Positions 1 through 10,990 of a DNA stretch of 64,000 nucleotides are shown here, in pieces; the first letter of the stretch is position 1; the number at the start of each line of letters is the position of its first letter. The position numbers and the translations under genes are program-made. Origin of the DNA: Medicago truncatula (taxonomy: Eukaryota; Streptophyta; Magnoliopsida; Fabales; Fabaceae); contig NC_053042.1 of assembly GCF_003473485.1 (NCBI RefSeq), positions 42,312,762 through 42,376,761 of the forward strand. The letters run 5' to 3'. The notes beneath the pieces were generated by a model. It saw nothing but the letters and a program-made list of their open reading frames with translations, was not told the origin of the DNA and did no database searches.

Positions 1-393
1 TAAAACAAGTTATTCTCGTGATGAAAATTTGAAAAGCATCGACCATTAGTGATGAATAAAAATCAAAACCTTTAAAATTATGTTTTTAAATTAATTTAAA
101 AAATACTCCTGTTGTGCTTTTGGCATCATATCTTTGATCTATCCATGTTTAAATCCCACGACAACCACCTAGCCTTCAGTCACAAGTGAATAACAGAAAT
201 TCACTAGCATCACCAAGCAGACCGCATAATGCAAATTGCAAACTAATTATTTACATAACAAATTTACTGTTAGCAGTACATCCTATATAACATTTACAGG
301 GTGTATTCCCAAAACAATTCATTGTCTCTCATTCTCATTTACCTAATACTCATATGATAAAGTTTCCACATTTTCTTCCAATCCCTTACCAAG

Positions 394-426
394 GCGCACA
401 CACACAAGTGTGCGCGCGCGCGCGCA
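394..426. repeat. CA/GC alternating microsatellite
   Basis: A run of alternating purine and pyrimidine: CACACA, a short AAGTGTG turn, then about eight GC dinucleotides. It is the only such GC-rich alternating tract in otherwise AT-rich sequence and is of the kind that can adopt Z-DNA. Confidence 0.8.
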
Positions 427-607
427 ACATCAAAGGTCCTACAACCTCGGTTAACAAATATCTTGTTGCCTAACTTTCATGTTTGTCCATGCATCATAAA
501 CCTAGCAATAAAGATCTTTTCTCTTTAAGCATATCCCACGGGAAAAAAGTACTGGCCACAGATGAACTTTGCTTACCCTTTTCATGTCACCATCTATGGA
601 AAAAATA

Positions 608-873
608 CCACTCCTCCATCTCATATTGAGTGTCACGTTAGCAAAAGAAAAATGTCCCAAAATAAGCACCGCTTTATGTTTTCATGTAATATAAATTATT
701 TTATTCTGAATATACCTCCAAATCAATACTATGAGTGTGACTTCCAAGTTGATCGTACTCCACTATGGTTACTAAGAATAATTTTGTAAAATTATTCCAT
801 TTTTATTTATTAACAACGTTTCTTAATCTGTGTAAAATAACCTAAAGTGACACTCAATATGGGACAGAGGGAG
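608..873. mobile_element. Stowaway-type MITE (Tc1/mariner) in the SecA flank
   Basis: Terminal inverted repeats of about 30 bp pair 611-640 with 845-873; the outer part resembles the classical Stowaway end CTCCCTCCGTCCC, followed by ATATTGAGTGTCAC. The element is bounded by TA on both sides (606-607 and 874-875), the target duplication of the Tc1/mariner superfamily. It is about 266 bp with no coding capacity. Similar ends recur in the nested cluster at 29.8-30.5 kb. Confidence 0.8.
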
Positions 874-1202
874 TAACTAATGACAAAGTTGTCCCACTTT
901 AAAATTCTTTACCATACTCTAATGTGAGAATGCTGGGCCGAAAGGAAGTTGCTAATCTTAATTTATGAAAAAAAATCTTATGAACTTTAAATAAAATTGG
1001 CTGAATATATATGAGATATACGCGATTTCTATCGCTTGCAAACCTAAAGCAGAAAACAGTCTCCAATTAAGATGCTAATATTTCTTACTAGCCACAACCT
1101 AAAACTGAGTTGAGCACGTATAAAAAATGAAACAGTGAATATATATTCTGATAAAGTTAACACTGCATTATATTTAAATATAAGCATAGCTAGAAGACTT
1201 AC

Positions 1203-3868
1203 AGTGTAATGTATATCACGTTCAAAGGCTTCTGCTATCTTTGCAGCCTTGTAATATTTATCACTGGGTTTCTCAGCAGGTCCTGATATAATGAGTGGAG
1301 TTCTAGCTTCATCGATAAGTATTGAATCAACCTCATCAATGACACAATAATTGAAACCCCTAATGACAAGCTCCTCGACACTCTGCACATTCCATAATTT
1401 GGAGTTCAGTGTGATATTAAAAGGATAGAAATTAACTTTTTACAAAGCATATAGTAAATGCAAGGAATATATAAAGGAAGAATTACTTTCCGTGGCAAGA
1501 TTGTCTCTTAAGAAATCAAAACCTAGCTCGCTATTAGTGACATATGTTATGTCACATAAATAATTTTCCTTTCTTTGCTCACTTGTCATATTCTCTGCCA
1601 ATGAAGTCATAAATTGTTAGAGTGCAATTAAAGGAATGTGTTTAAATCGTGATGCATATTAAAGAAACTCAGTTAATAACAAAATGAAGGCAATGCACAA
1701 AAAATGCTAAACAAAAACTCAGAAAAATTTATGTCAAGGATGCATTAGCTTTTACAGAGAAATAAAAAAAATCGGCATAAGACAGAGAAACAAGGCAGAA
1801 GATTTAAATGCAAACAACACCCAAATGAGTAACAACGGATGAACATAGATTTGAAAGTATATAGAAACAGAATCCAAAAACAAAGGTGAAATGGGAGGAA
1901 TGAAGTATGAGACATACGCTGGATGAGGCCAACCTTCATTCCAAGAAAGCGTGGAACTTGGCCAACCCATTCACAATCACGCCGAGCCAAATAATCATTT
2001 ACAGTAACAACGTGAACTCCCTTCCCAACTAATGCATTCAAATAAGCTGGCAAAATGGCAACCAGTGTCTTCCCTTCTCCAGTCCTCATTTCAGCTATCT
2101 CTCCCTTATGAAGAACCATACCCCCTACAACACCCAAACTAACAACATTAATAAACTTTCCACGATGCACATACATATACACACATTTATACACCGAATT
2201 TTCAATATCAAAATATAATATAATGAAGTTAACAGATTCCAGTTCCACCAACAACAACTAGGGCCTCTTTGGATTGTGGCTTATTTGAGCTTGGCAAAAA
2301 ATTTGTGGACTGTTGGGGGAGAACCTATGATGCACGGATACGGACACGGACACGGGACATGACACGGACACTAACACACCGACACCGCTAATAATTTGAG
2401 AAAATCATATATTTCAGTGTAATTATATGTGTCGGTGTCCTGTCGGTCGGACATGACACATGTCTGACGCAGGGACACACCTAATCCGAGGTGTGTCCGT
2501 ACGAGAACTTATGGAAACAGCCTATGACATTGTTCATAAGTTGTTTTCAGCTTATTTTCATAAGTTCTCCAAGATAGCTAACAAAAACAACTTATACATA
2601 AACATAACTTTAACTTTATCTCGTTCTTCAAAAAAAAAAACTTTATATCGTCTCCTGTTATAGAAATAGCTTACAAATAAGTGTGTTATAGAAACAACTT
2701 ATGAGCCTTAATGTAACTGCTAACTAATCAGAGTTGCGCAGCGGAAGCGGACCACAACTCAAAGGTCCTGGATCGGAACGAGGCTCTGATACCATATTAT
2801 AATTCTTGATATAACTCATAATTGAGAGAAAAGTATCGAAAAGTGAAATGAAAATAATATTTATCATGAGAGAATTGTTACATCAAGCAGTGCGTACATT
2901 AAGGCTTATATATAGCCAATTAAACTGACTTACTCCTAACTAATTAAACTAACATGTAACTAGCTTTTACATCCCTAATAATAAATGCTTGTGTTGTTAG
3001 CAGCAAATTAGTTGTTTATCCAAACAGAGCCCAAATCAAACACGGCGTAAAACACTAACCTATCAGCTGAACATCAAATGGACGAAGACCAAGAACTCTC
3101 TTGGAAGCTTCTCTTACAACAGCAAAGGCTTCCTACAATACACAATCGATCCCTTAGCCACATTCAACATCAACTTCATTTAAAATTCCTAAACTTCATT
3201 CGAGCGGATTAATAAATAAGTTAATAAAATAAGAGTAATGATATTCAGTCACCCTTTTTTTTTTACACCTGGTTAATCACGTTCAAAAATGTGATTAATT
3301 CATTTGGTTAATTCAATTCGTAGTCAAAATTGTGGTTAGTTCAACTTCATGATTAATAATAATTTCAATTTTCAACGTGATCTAAACTAATCATATATTC
3401 AACTGAATTAACCATAATTTTGCATGTGATTAAATTCCTAAACTTCATTCAATAAAATGAATCAAAGATTATACTCACAGGCAAAAGAGAATCCAAGGAT
3501 TCTCTCTTTTGAGCACGTTCTCTTAGCTCAAAAGTCTTATCCCTTAGTTCAGAATCCGAAAGTTTAGAAATATTCGCTTCCAATCCATTGATAACATTAA
3601 CAGTTGCAGCATATTGTTTCCTTGTAGCTTCGCCAGTATCATTTCCTTTGAATATTCCACCTAACAAACCACCGAGTGAAGCAACCGCAACCGAACCCGA
3701 TCGGCGACTCCTACTCCGCCGTGTTTTGGAAACGGAAGCTGAATTGAGGTGAAATTCTCTGCTAAGAAAAGATGAACCTGGTAGGTTTAGGGTTTTGCGG
3801 TGGTGAAGACGATGTTGCGAGTGCGAAGTTGTGGAGGTGAAGGAGGAACAGAGTGAAGAAGCTGCCAT
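1203..3868 (-). CDS. SECA1: Chloroplast SecA preprotein translocase ATPase, first five exons only, probably broken
   Basis: SecA1 is the motor ATPase that drives Sec-dependent import of proteins into the thylakoid. Exons read on the minus strand: 3479-3868, 3060-3132, 1918-2124, about 1491-1594 and 1203-1382. Exon 1 starts with a Ser/Arg-rich, acid-poor leader typical of a plastid transit peptide and then the SecA N-terminus. Exon 3 carries the Walker A region (MRTGEGKT) and [11 protein letters not shown]; exon 5 carries Walker B ([16 protein letters not shown]). The frame joins correctly except at exon 4 to exon 5: after NLAT the expected donor GT reads GA (GAAAGTAATT). The next GT, 4 bases on, shifts the frame into a stop. 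No further SecA exon is visible down to base 1, although the protein normally has about 1000 residues, so this is either a long intron or a truncated copy. Family identity is very sure; function of this copy is doubtful. Confidence 0.88.
2261..3032. mobile_element. Composite repeat in SecA intron 2: TIR element containing an LTR with primer-binding site
   Basis: The outer ends are inverted (GGGCCTCTTTGGAT at 2261; its counterpart ATCCAAACAGAGCCC ends at 3032), as in hAT-like MITEs. Inside are a GGACAC-rich stretch at about 2330-2500 and a minus-strand LTR of roughly 200 bp. The LTR has a TATATATAAGCC core and is followed by TGGTATCAGAGC (minus strand, 2783-2794), the standard initiator-Met primer-binding site of Ty1-copia and TRIM retroelements. 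No internal coding region or second LTR is present, so it is a remnant or a TRIM fragment. No clear outer target duplication was found. Confidence 0.6.
3181..3450. repeat. About 229-bp segment between 20-bp direct repeats
   Basis: AAATTCCTAAACTTCATTC occurs at 3183-3201 and again at 3432-3450, bracketing an AT-rich segment with a poly-T run near 3255. It lies in SecA intron 1, 29 bases from the exon 1 donor. The arrangement looks like a target-site duplication around an insertion, but the insert itself was not recognised. Confidence 0.4.
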
Positions 3869-5640
3869 TTGTTTGGTTGTTTAGAATTGGGAGGGAAATT
3901 TGAAGGAATGGATTGTAGTGAGGATTTTAGATTGGATTATTTGAAAAAGCGCGTTTGGTTTTCATTCATGCATTCGAATAAGTTGGGAAAACGGAGATTG
4001 TGAGTTTTGAGTTGTGTGCTGCGTTTGAGTTAGCGGCAAAGAACGAAAAGATGGAGGAAAGATAAGATAAGAAGAAGTCCACGTGAGTGACCAAGTTGAG
4101 AAAGAGGTGGACTCTTACAAAAAATTATTTAGACTCTGACAACTAAAATACAACTTTTAATTTCTAATTCGATTTTTAGTTGAAATAATTTTGTTTTAAA
4201 TTTCATTTATTTTTTAATCAAACTCCAAATTATTAAGACAAATGTTAGTGGAGGGTTAATATAAAAAAATAAATTAGAATAATTTAGTCTCTAATTTTTT
4301 TCTTACATAAAATAAAGATTGTACTACAATCAAAATCATTATGTATTGGAATATTTTTCATCCATATTTTGAGTTCAATATTAATGATTAAGAAAATCAA
4401 GAGCATGCTAAAGTTGGAGAAAAAAAAAAATGTCAAAAGCCAACAAAAAATAACAAGCAAAGAGCATTATATCTAAAAAATAACAAGCCAGAACATATTA
4501 CCATGCATATTGCACACCAAACCATAATCATGACGATCTAATGATTTATATTGCATATTACTTTGCAAATAAAAAAAAAATAAATCAAGAGAAGGTTTGA
4601 AGCACAAAAAGATACTAATGGTTTCGGAAAGAAAAGATACTAATGGACGTTAGTTCTGTTTTCTACAAATTAATAATTCTAAAGCTTGGGACAACTTTGT
4701 TTATTCATACCTAAGCATAAAAATTCTTCACCAAAAAAAAAAAATACCTAAGCATAAAAATTTTGGCAACAAGACACCATAAAGAAAGTTATTTATTATC
4801 CTAGTAATCGTAAATGTAATTTGCTTAAGTTTTTACCAAATTGGTATTCTAAATCATATTATTACCTCCGTCCTTAATTATTAGACCCTTTTGAAAAAAT
4901 AATTTGTTCCTTTTTATAAGACTCCTTTGATATTTCCAAATACATTAATTATTTCTTTACCAACATACCCTTATTTATTTTGCATTTTTTCTTCAATCAA
5001 CAATAAATATTATATCCCTTATTCTAAATGCTTATTAGGTCATGCTACCACTTAACCTAAATTTTCCCTCTAATAATCTTGCATTAATTGTTATTAGTCA
5101 CTTAACCCTCCAATTTTTCCCTCCATTATTATGCCTGTTTTGAAATTCAAATGACTATTGTTTGTTTCCCTGATTTTTTGCTTGAAAATAGAAAATGTGA
5201 TATGTACGTGGTCATTTGTATTTAATATGACCTTTTCCAAATCCTATGCAGAATTAATAAGCTACCCACTTCTCCATATTGTTTCTGTTTCCAATACATC
5301 CCTTATACCTTCAATTATGAACTATATATACACTTGAATACAGACCATGTCTACCATCATCCAAATCTCCTCTTTCATATTCCGATTTTGCAATGGCTGG
5401 ACACAGTTGTTTTTTATTTCCCTCCTATTCTCTTCACAATTTGAATTTCGAAATTCAAATGCATCTAACTCCATCTCAGCCGAATGTTATTAATTTTGGT
5501 CTGAATGTTTTATCATTTTCAATGTATTCCTTTTGGTTATAATTAAAACGACCCTTGGCAGAATCCATGCAAGATTGAACAGATATCCACACATGCAAAA
5601 TTCTGTTTCCAAAGCACAGTTATCTACTACCCCAATGACC
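3869..5640. other. Intergenic: SecA upstream region and AT-rich spacer
   Basis: No gene seen. The first 250 bases would hold the SecA promoter and 5' UTR. At about 4862 there is one Stowaway-like end (CTCCGTCCTTAATTATTAGA) without a clear partner. A TATATATA stretch at about 5322-5332 could be an alternative start region for the B3-like copy downstream. Confidence 0.5.
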
Positions 5641-5648
5641 CTTACTTT

Positions 5649-5660
5649 GCTATATAAATG
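5649..5660 (+). promoter_or_regulatory. Probable TATA box of the B3-like gene
   Basis: GCTATATAAATGCC lies about 200 bases before the first coding ATG at 5860. A plausible 5' UTR intron ends at the AG of 5850 just before that ATG (TTTGACAG followed by GTCCTTTG), so the spacing fits a transcript with one non-coding first exon. Assignment is by sequence form and position only. Confidence 0.45.
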
Positions 5661-5859
5661 CCAATCAGACTTTAACTATCTCCTTCATATCCCAAAAAAC
5701 ACGTCCTTATCTTGCTGATGTCTGGAAGGAAAATTGAGACCTTGCTTGCATACCATTGTTTGTCTGGTCTGTAACACGCTGCTTTCATATATGTTGTTTT
5801 TTAAACTGTTAATTTGTGCGTAGCCTTATTCTTTTTACTTTTATTTGACAGGTCCTTTG

Positions 5860-6721
5860 ATGGCTAATCCTATTTCTGAGATGGACAGGGCTATCAACAA
5901 GCTGAGATTGAAGTATAGGACTTACATTGTTGTTATAGGGTGTTGTGATGTTGCCAAACATTTTTGGAGCTGATTTTGGAGACAAGATTCATTGTTTTAT
6001 CTTCTTGACTGACCCAAAACACAATCAATTCGAAGTTCTTTTTCTCCAATGGTTTGTTCTTTTTCTCCAAAGTCTGGAAGGCGCTGAAGGATTTTTACGG
6101 GATTGGATTGGGTGCATGGATCACGTTGGTTTTTGCTGGACTAGGACAGTTTGCAATTGTCGTGAAGGATAGGTTTGGGAAGAATGTTAGGTGTCCTGTC
6201 TTTGAACCTCCTATGAAATTTTTCATTGACAAGACATTTGTTCAACCAACCTTCAATGATGTTCTCCCTCCCTTAACTGCTGATCTTTCTTATCGTCACA
6301 ATGTGAATAACTTGACAATTGATTTTGTGAAAAAATTGGATGAAGAGGATGTGCACAAAGGGTTTTTGTTATGAATGTTTTTTCGTTAAATTAATGGAGT
6401 ATACTAAGATTTTTTTGTTCAGTGACTAATAGGAATTTCTTTTTGTGATTTTTTTTACTTTAATAGATGCTCAAATATGAAGGACGCGTTCAGCAGGTTA
6501 TTAACATGGCTGCCACAACCGTGAAACTGGTGGATGACTATGAAAATGAGTGGGACTGTGTTTTGATGTTTGGATTGACTCCGTATGAGCACTGCAAGAT
6601 TGGTGGGAGCTGGAAGCGTTTTGTTGATGCTCACAAATTTTTTGAAGGTGTGAGGATTATGATTTGCGCCCAGGTGGTTGGAAACAACTCCACTCTCTAT
6701 GTTACTGTGATCGAGAATTAA
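5860..6721 (+). pseudogene. Degenerate B3-like (DNA-binding pseudobarrel) gene of a legume-expanded family
   Basis: Three reading frames must be joined. The first (5860) opens MANPISEMDRAINKLRLKYR and runs to YIVVIG. The second (from 5945) gives LPNIFGADFGDKIHCFIFLT. The third (from about 6054) gives VWKALKDFYGIGLGAWITLV. After a likely intron with a TTTAATAG acceptor, a last exon (6467-6721) ends with KIGGSWKRFVDAHKFFEGVR and VTVIEN. The order matches a legume family with two degenerate B3-like folds and the hallmark G-x-W-x-x-F segment. One frame change lies near 5940 and one near 6045, the latter beside a 21-bp tandem duplication of GTTCTTTTTCTCCAA. Either this is a pseudogene or unusual splicing rescues it. 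Family call is from memory of similar legume proteins. Confidence 0.55.
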
Positions 6722-8074
6722 GCTGAAGTTGGAGTGATGGAAGATGAAGTTCAGTGTTTTGGTGTTCAAGTGTCTTTTTTTTTTATTTATTATTGTTTTC
6801 GTTTAATGAATGTTTAATTGGCCTTATTTTGGGATGTCTTTGCCTTAATGAATGAACAATGGTAGTGTTTGGGAACATTTCTTTTTAGTTTAAGTCTGTA
6901 TTTTGGTTGGTTGTACGATTTGAACGAAAAATCCAAGATCAATTCAGTGACGTTTGTTTCTTTATAATTCAATGAGTATTTTCTTTAGTTATGTACTGAT
7001 GTCTACATTGCTTTTTTCATTTTCTGCAAACAAGCATAGATATATATTGATCAGACATTTATTTAGCGCTCATCTATAGTTTTGCGATTTAAGTAGCATA
7101 ATTTTACAAGGGTTAATAATTGGTTTGATAAAATCATATAATTGGGACTGTAATTTGGCTACACAATTTTTCTTTCATTTGCCTATTTGCTTCCCAATGT
7201 CATAATTAACGTGGTAACCAACAAGAGTTTATTTCACATATCTGTTACTTCTCCACACTCATAATTCAAAGCATCCTGTTAACCCGGTGCCTCCGGAGCA
7301 CTAGTTAAGAAATCCAAAAAAGGAAAATCTAAATTAAAAGTAATACTTTTTTGACTTTTAAAAAATTGATTATGCAATTTTCAATATAAAAGTTACTATA
7401 TTTGCTTCCTTAACCAGTATCTCGAGGACACCGGTTAACATTTTTCTAATTTTCAAATATGCTTATTTTGGACAACTTGGATGACATCAATTTTTTTTTT
7501 TTAATCAAGCAAACTTACTTGGATGACATCACTTACTTCAAAATAGAGCTATATCTGGAAGTAATGTTGGAGACAAAGTCTTCATACCCTGTGCGATCGA
7601 TATCACCTTCAGATGTTCGTATTCCTTTCAAGTTTTAAAGAAGGCAATTTTCTATAGCCGTCTCATTTGCGATGCCTATCAACAAAAGCTAAGGGCAGTC
7701 ACTGGCACATGTCGGTGTATATCTACCAACGCCTGTCTTTTCACATGGACAATTATATGTGGTTGTGTCGAGAGTTACATCAAGAGAAGGGCTTAAGATA
7801 CTTATTAACAATTGAGTTCAAATGGTTAATGAGTTCCATAAATAATGAGTTGTTTAAGAGAACTTTAGTTCGATTCTAGGAGGACAATTCTTGGTCAAAC
7901 TTTATTTCCTTTCCGACTGAATTTTAGATTACTGGATCCTCTTTTCTCTCTGAATGAGAGGGTTGATACAAAAAAATAATATAGTTTCGTATGTTAATAA
8001 CAAACTATATTCCTCCATCATTAAAAAAAATCCATTCTTCTTAAAAAAAAACTAAATATCAATTGTTCAAAATA
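6722..8074. other. Intergenic spacer with a SINE-like copy
   Basis: AT-rich sequence without a supportable gene. It contains the 3' flank of the B3-like copy, several poly-T/poly-A runs and the SINE-like unit at 7806-7976. Confidence 0.5.
7806..7976 (+). repeat. SINE-like repeat, copy 1 of 3
   Basis: Begins ATTGAGTTCAAATGGTTAAT, has a box A-like TGGTTAATGAG and, about 50 bases later, a good RNA polymerase III box B (TTAGTTCGATTCTAGG). A conserved tail (ACTTTATTTCC, CTGAATTTTAGATTACTGGA) ends near a short A-rich run. Related copies lie at 57678-57856 and 62437-62590 with the same block order. Confidence 0.55.
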
Positions 8075-8128
8075 TACTATAGTTTTTAATTCTAAAAGAC
8101 CCGTGCGGCGCACGGGTTGGCGTTCTAG
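8075..8128 (+). mobile_element. Helitron-type 3' end
   Basis: A perfect 7-bp stem with 3-base loop (CCCGTGC GGC GCACGGG, 8100-8116) stands 8 bases before CTAG (8125-8128), which is followed by T. Hairpin, short spacer, CTRR end and insertion next to T are the defining features of a Helitron 3' terminus. No helicase gene is present and the 5' TC end was not located, so the element's length is unknown; it is presumably non-autonomous. Confidence 0.6.
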
Positions 8129-8674
8129 TTGAAAACATAAATTTACTCTCTCTTTTAAGGATGAAATTGTAAAAACAATAGTAATTATATACAAATTTAA
8201 TACTACAACCAACTTTCTTAATCTCCGCAAATTTGATAAAAGACTCATATATTAAGGGACGGAGGTAGTATTGCAAATCATACTTGGTCTTCTTTCAAGA
8301 GTGATATTTAATTTGCAAAACAACACCAACCCTTAATCAATGAACCACACTTTTTCTTTCAAGAGTACTCTTTTGCTTGCATTGGCAATCAATGAGTTAG
8401 CCCCTGTTTGGATCTGCGTTTGAGAAGCCCAGAAACACGTTTACCACATTAAACGTGATTTCATGGACTTCTTTTATTGGAAGACTATGATAAAACAATT
8501 CATGATTGGCATGCTGCATCAATACATTGCATTCTTATTCAATTTATAATCTTTCATGATTTTGTGATGAAAAAAACATTAAAATCATTCTTAATACATG
8601 TAGATATAATGTAGATTGACTCTTTCATAGAATGCATACCTATTTTGAGACATTAATTTGCGACAAACTAATAA

Positions 8675-8839
8675 GGGTTTTGCTAAAAGACACTCTTTGA
8701 AGGTGTCTTTTAGCAATCTACACCTCAATGTGTGATTATCCACTTTTTAGTTATAACATGATAAAAGACACCTTAGCAAATGCTTATAGGATAATTTGCT
8801 AAAAGACACCTTCATAAAATGTGTCTTCTAACAAAACCC
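8675..8839. mobile_element. Mutator-type MITE with 9-bp target duplication
   Basis: The ends GGGTTTTGCTAAAAGACAC and its inverted partner (GTGTCTTCTAACAAAACCC) enclose 165 bp; each end also carries a second inner copy of AAGGTGTCTTTTAGCAA. Flanks are AACTAATAA on the left and AACTAACAA on the right, a 9-bp target duplication with one mismatch, the length made by Mutator-like transposases. Confidence 0.8.
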
Positions 8840-8955
8840 AACTAACAACATATTTCCAATTTTGAAATGTTTCCCGACAAAAGAAAGTGCATAATGTAAA
8901 TTTAGCGTGGGGAGTTACTAGAAATTGTATATCCAATTGATTGACAATTTCTTTA

Positions 8956-9198
8956 GGGTGTGTTTGGATAGAGGGTTTAGGAGGGGAAGGGAGAGGAGGG
9001 TTCACTTTTCATTTTTAAATTACGGACACTATGAAATGTCTTTTAAAAAATTAACATCTTAACACGATAAACGATAATATAATACTTCAATCACACTTGA
9101 TTTATTTTAGAAAAACATGTTATATAGTCCGTAGTTTAAAAAAGAAAACTAAACCCTCCCCTCCCTTCCCCTCCTAAACCCTTAATCCAAACACACTC
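8956..9198. mobile_element. Harbinger/Tourist-type MITE
   Basis: Long inverted ends of about 48 bp: GGGTGTGTTTGGAT then a GGGTTTAGGAGGGGAAGGG core on the left, mirrored on the right. The element is 243 bp and is flanked by TTA on both sides (8953-8955 and 9199-9201), the usual PIF/Harbinger target duplication. No coding capacity. Confidence 0.8.
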
Positions 9199-9597
9199 TT
9201 AGGCTTTGTTTGCACATAATCTTGTAAAAAAGACCATATATAATGTAAAAACTCATATTTATATTGATTTCCCGACATGTATCAAGACTTTGATTTTTCA
9301 TGAAATGAATTAGTATTTCCCTAAATTTTTTTCGTCATTTGTAATATTGTTTTTGAACAAATACTCCTTCATTATTTCTCAAATATTATTTCCATGTCAA
9401 TGAATTATTACTTAACTTTAAACAACTGATAATTAAATAATTATAGTTGCATTGATTAATAAGATATGCACGTACAAATGAGATTAATTTGTCGATAAGA
9501 AATATTGTATGCATCTAGTTATTGTTTTACCAAAATTTCATTTAATGTGGAAACACAAACAACAAGAAGAAGTCAAGTATTATTTGATAAATAAAAA

Positions 9598-10433
9598 CCG
9601 CGTTTGGTTCATGGTTACAAATTGAATTCTTAGGAATCTAAGATGGGAGTTATTTATTCCCATGTTTGGTAGACATGCACACAAAAATATTTCAGGAAAT
9701 GAATTATTCCCGGCAATGTTTTTTACACTATATTGCATTGTTTTTATTCCCAACAAAAAGGGTGGGTTTTATTTATTCCCGGCGGTTAACATCCTTTATA
9801 TTTTGAAAGACCATTTTTACCCTCCTAAATAACCGCAGTATACCCATGTTTTCTTTGGTTACATTTTTTTTTTGAAGGATTTTCTTTGGTTACATATCCA
9901 CTATGTTTATATACCAATTTATGTGCCATCTAGAATTTGTTTCTTCTCTGCACTGATTTTGCAATGGAAAAAGTTAAACTTTTAATATTTGTTGTTTTTG
10001 ATTGGATGTTAGTAGGCAATGGGCTTGTATTGGAACAATAAATGTCATATTATTTTTCTATTATTACAAAAGTCATATTAATTTGATTGCATCAATAAAA
10101 AAAAAAACATAGATGAATTGATGTATGAAATAAAACTATCGAATATACTGATTTAGATTCTTTTTGATGAATTATATTGCAGATTTAGATTATTCACCGA
10201 TATGAGCAGTAATAATATGAAATAATAGAGAAAACTGAAGACATTTCTCTTTTATCAAATATAATATAAGGGTATTTTGATTATTATATATAATTTTTAA
10301 AAATAATTTCCAGGATTTCAAATTATCAACAAAACATATTTTTTGAACATTCTTTGAAATAAAGTTAACACCTTTTATTCCTGGGAAAAGGTTAATCCTG
10401 AAAATAATTTTGGTAACCATGAAACAAACGCTC
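9598..10433. mobile_element. TIR element, about 0.84 kb, non-coding
   Basis: The left end reads CGCGTTTGGTTCATGGTTAC and the right end is its near-perfect inverse (GTAACCATGAAACAAACGC). Secondary inverted blocks follow inside (TTATTCCCGG, TTCCTGGGAA). No transposase was recognised. The terminal GTTTGGTTCATGG style is Harbinger or hAT like; the target duplication is unclear. Confidence 0.55.
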
Positions 10434-10860
10434 CATTGACATGATATTTTTGTGTCGCTCATCCAGTAAAATAGGAGTACTTCTTTTGTCTCAAATTATA
10501 CGTTCTTTTTAAATTTTATACTATTATTAAAATAATAATTAATAGTGTTGATTTGAATGGTAACGTGTTTCATCTTCATCTTCACGTGAGTGTGAAAAAC
10601 TGCTGAAAACAAGATTGTTATTGCTATTGCTATTCTTGTTGATTACAGTTCCACAACAGCGATTGAAACTAAAATTTCATCTTATGAATCTGAATCATAG
10701 TCACATCGATCTTCATCAATGTCATTTGCGGAAGCATAATATAAATTTGAAGCTCTACATATTAGAAATCACATGATTAAAGTGATGAAGATTCATCTCA
10801 TACGAAAAATAAACTTGAGAACTCGATAGAGAGAAAAGCTCATTAGAATTGGTATTGATT

Positions 10861-10959
10861 AGCACCAAGGTTTATGTAAAAATGAAAAGATGGAATTCAA
10901 AAAGAAAAAAAATTATGCTCCAAAAGCACCAAGGTTTATGTAAAAATGAAAAGATGGAA
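10861..10959. repeat. Direct duplication, 35 bp, period 64
   Basis: The block starting AGCACCAAGGTTTATGTAAA and continuing through GAAAAGATGGAA occurs twice, at 10861-10895 and 10925-10959, separated by an A-rich spacer. Confidence 0.85.
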
Positions 10960-10990
10960 AATGGTGACAGGTAAAAAATTTCAGAGTTCA

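Larger units (their letters stand above)
1..1202. other. Non-coding flank or intron of the SecA copy
   Basis: No SecA-like or other coding exon was recognised on either strand. The stretch holds an alternating purine-pyrimidine tract at 394-426 and a Stowaway-type MITE at 608-873. If the SecA copy is intact, this is part of its fifth intron; if not, it is the truncated end. Confidence 0.5.

Noticed and set aside
8009-8272. Stowaway MITE suggested by the right end GGGACGGAGGTAGTA
   Set aside because: The left partner (ATTCCTCCATCATTAAAA) is weak and the Helitron end lies inside; boundaries are too uncertain to list.
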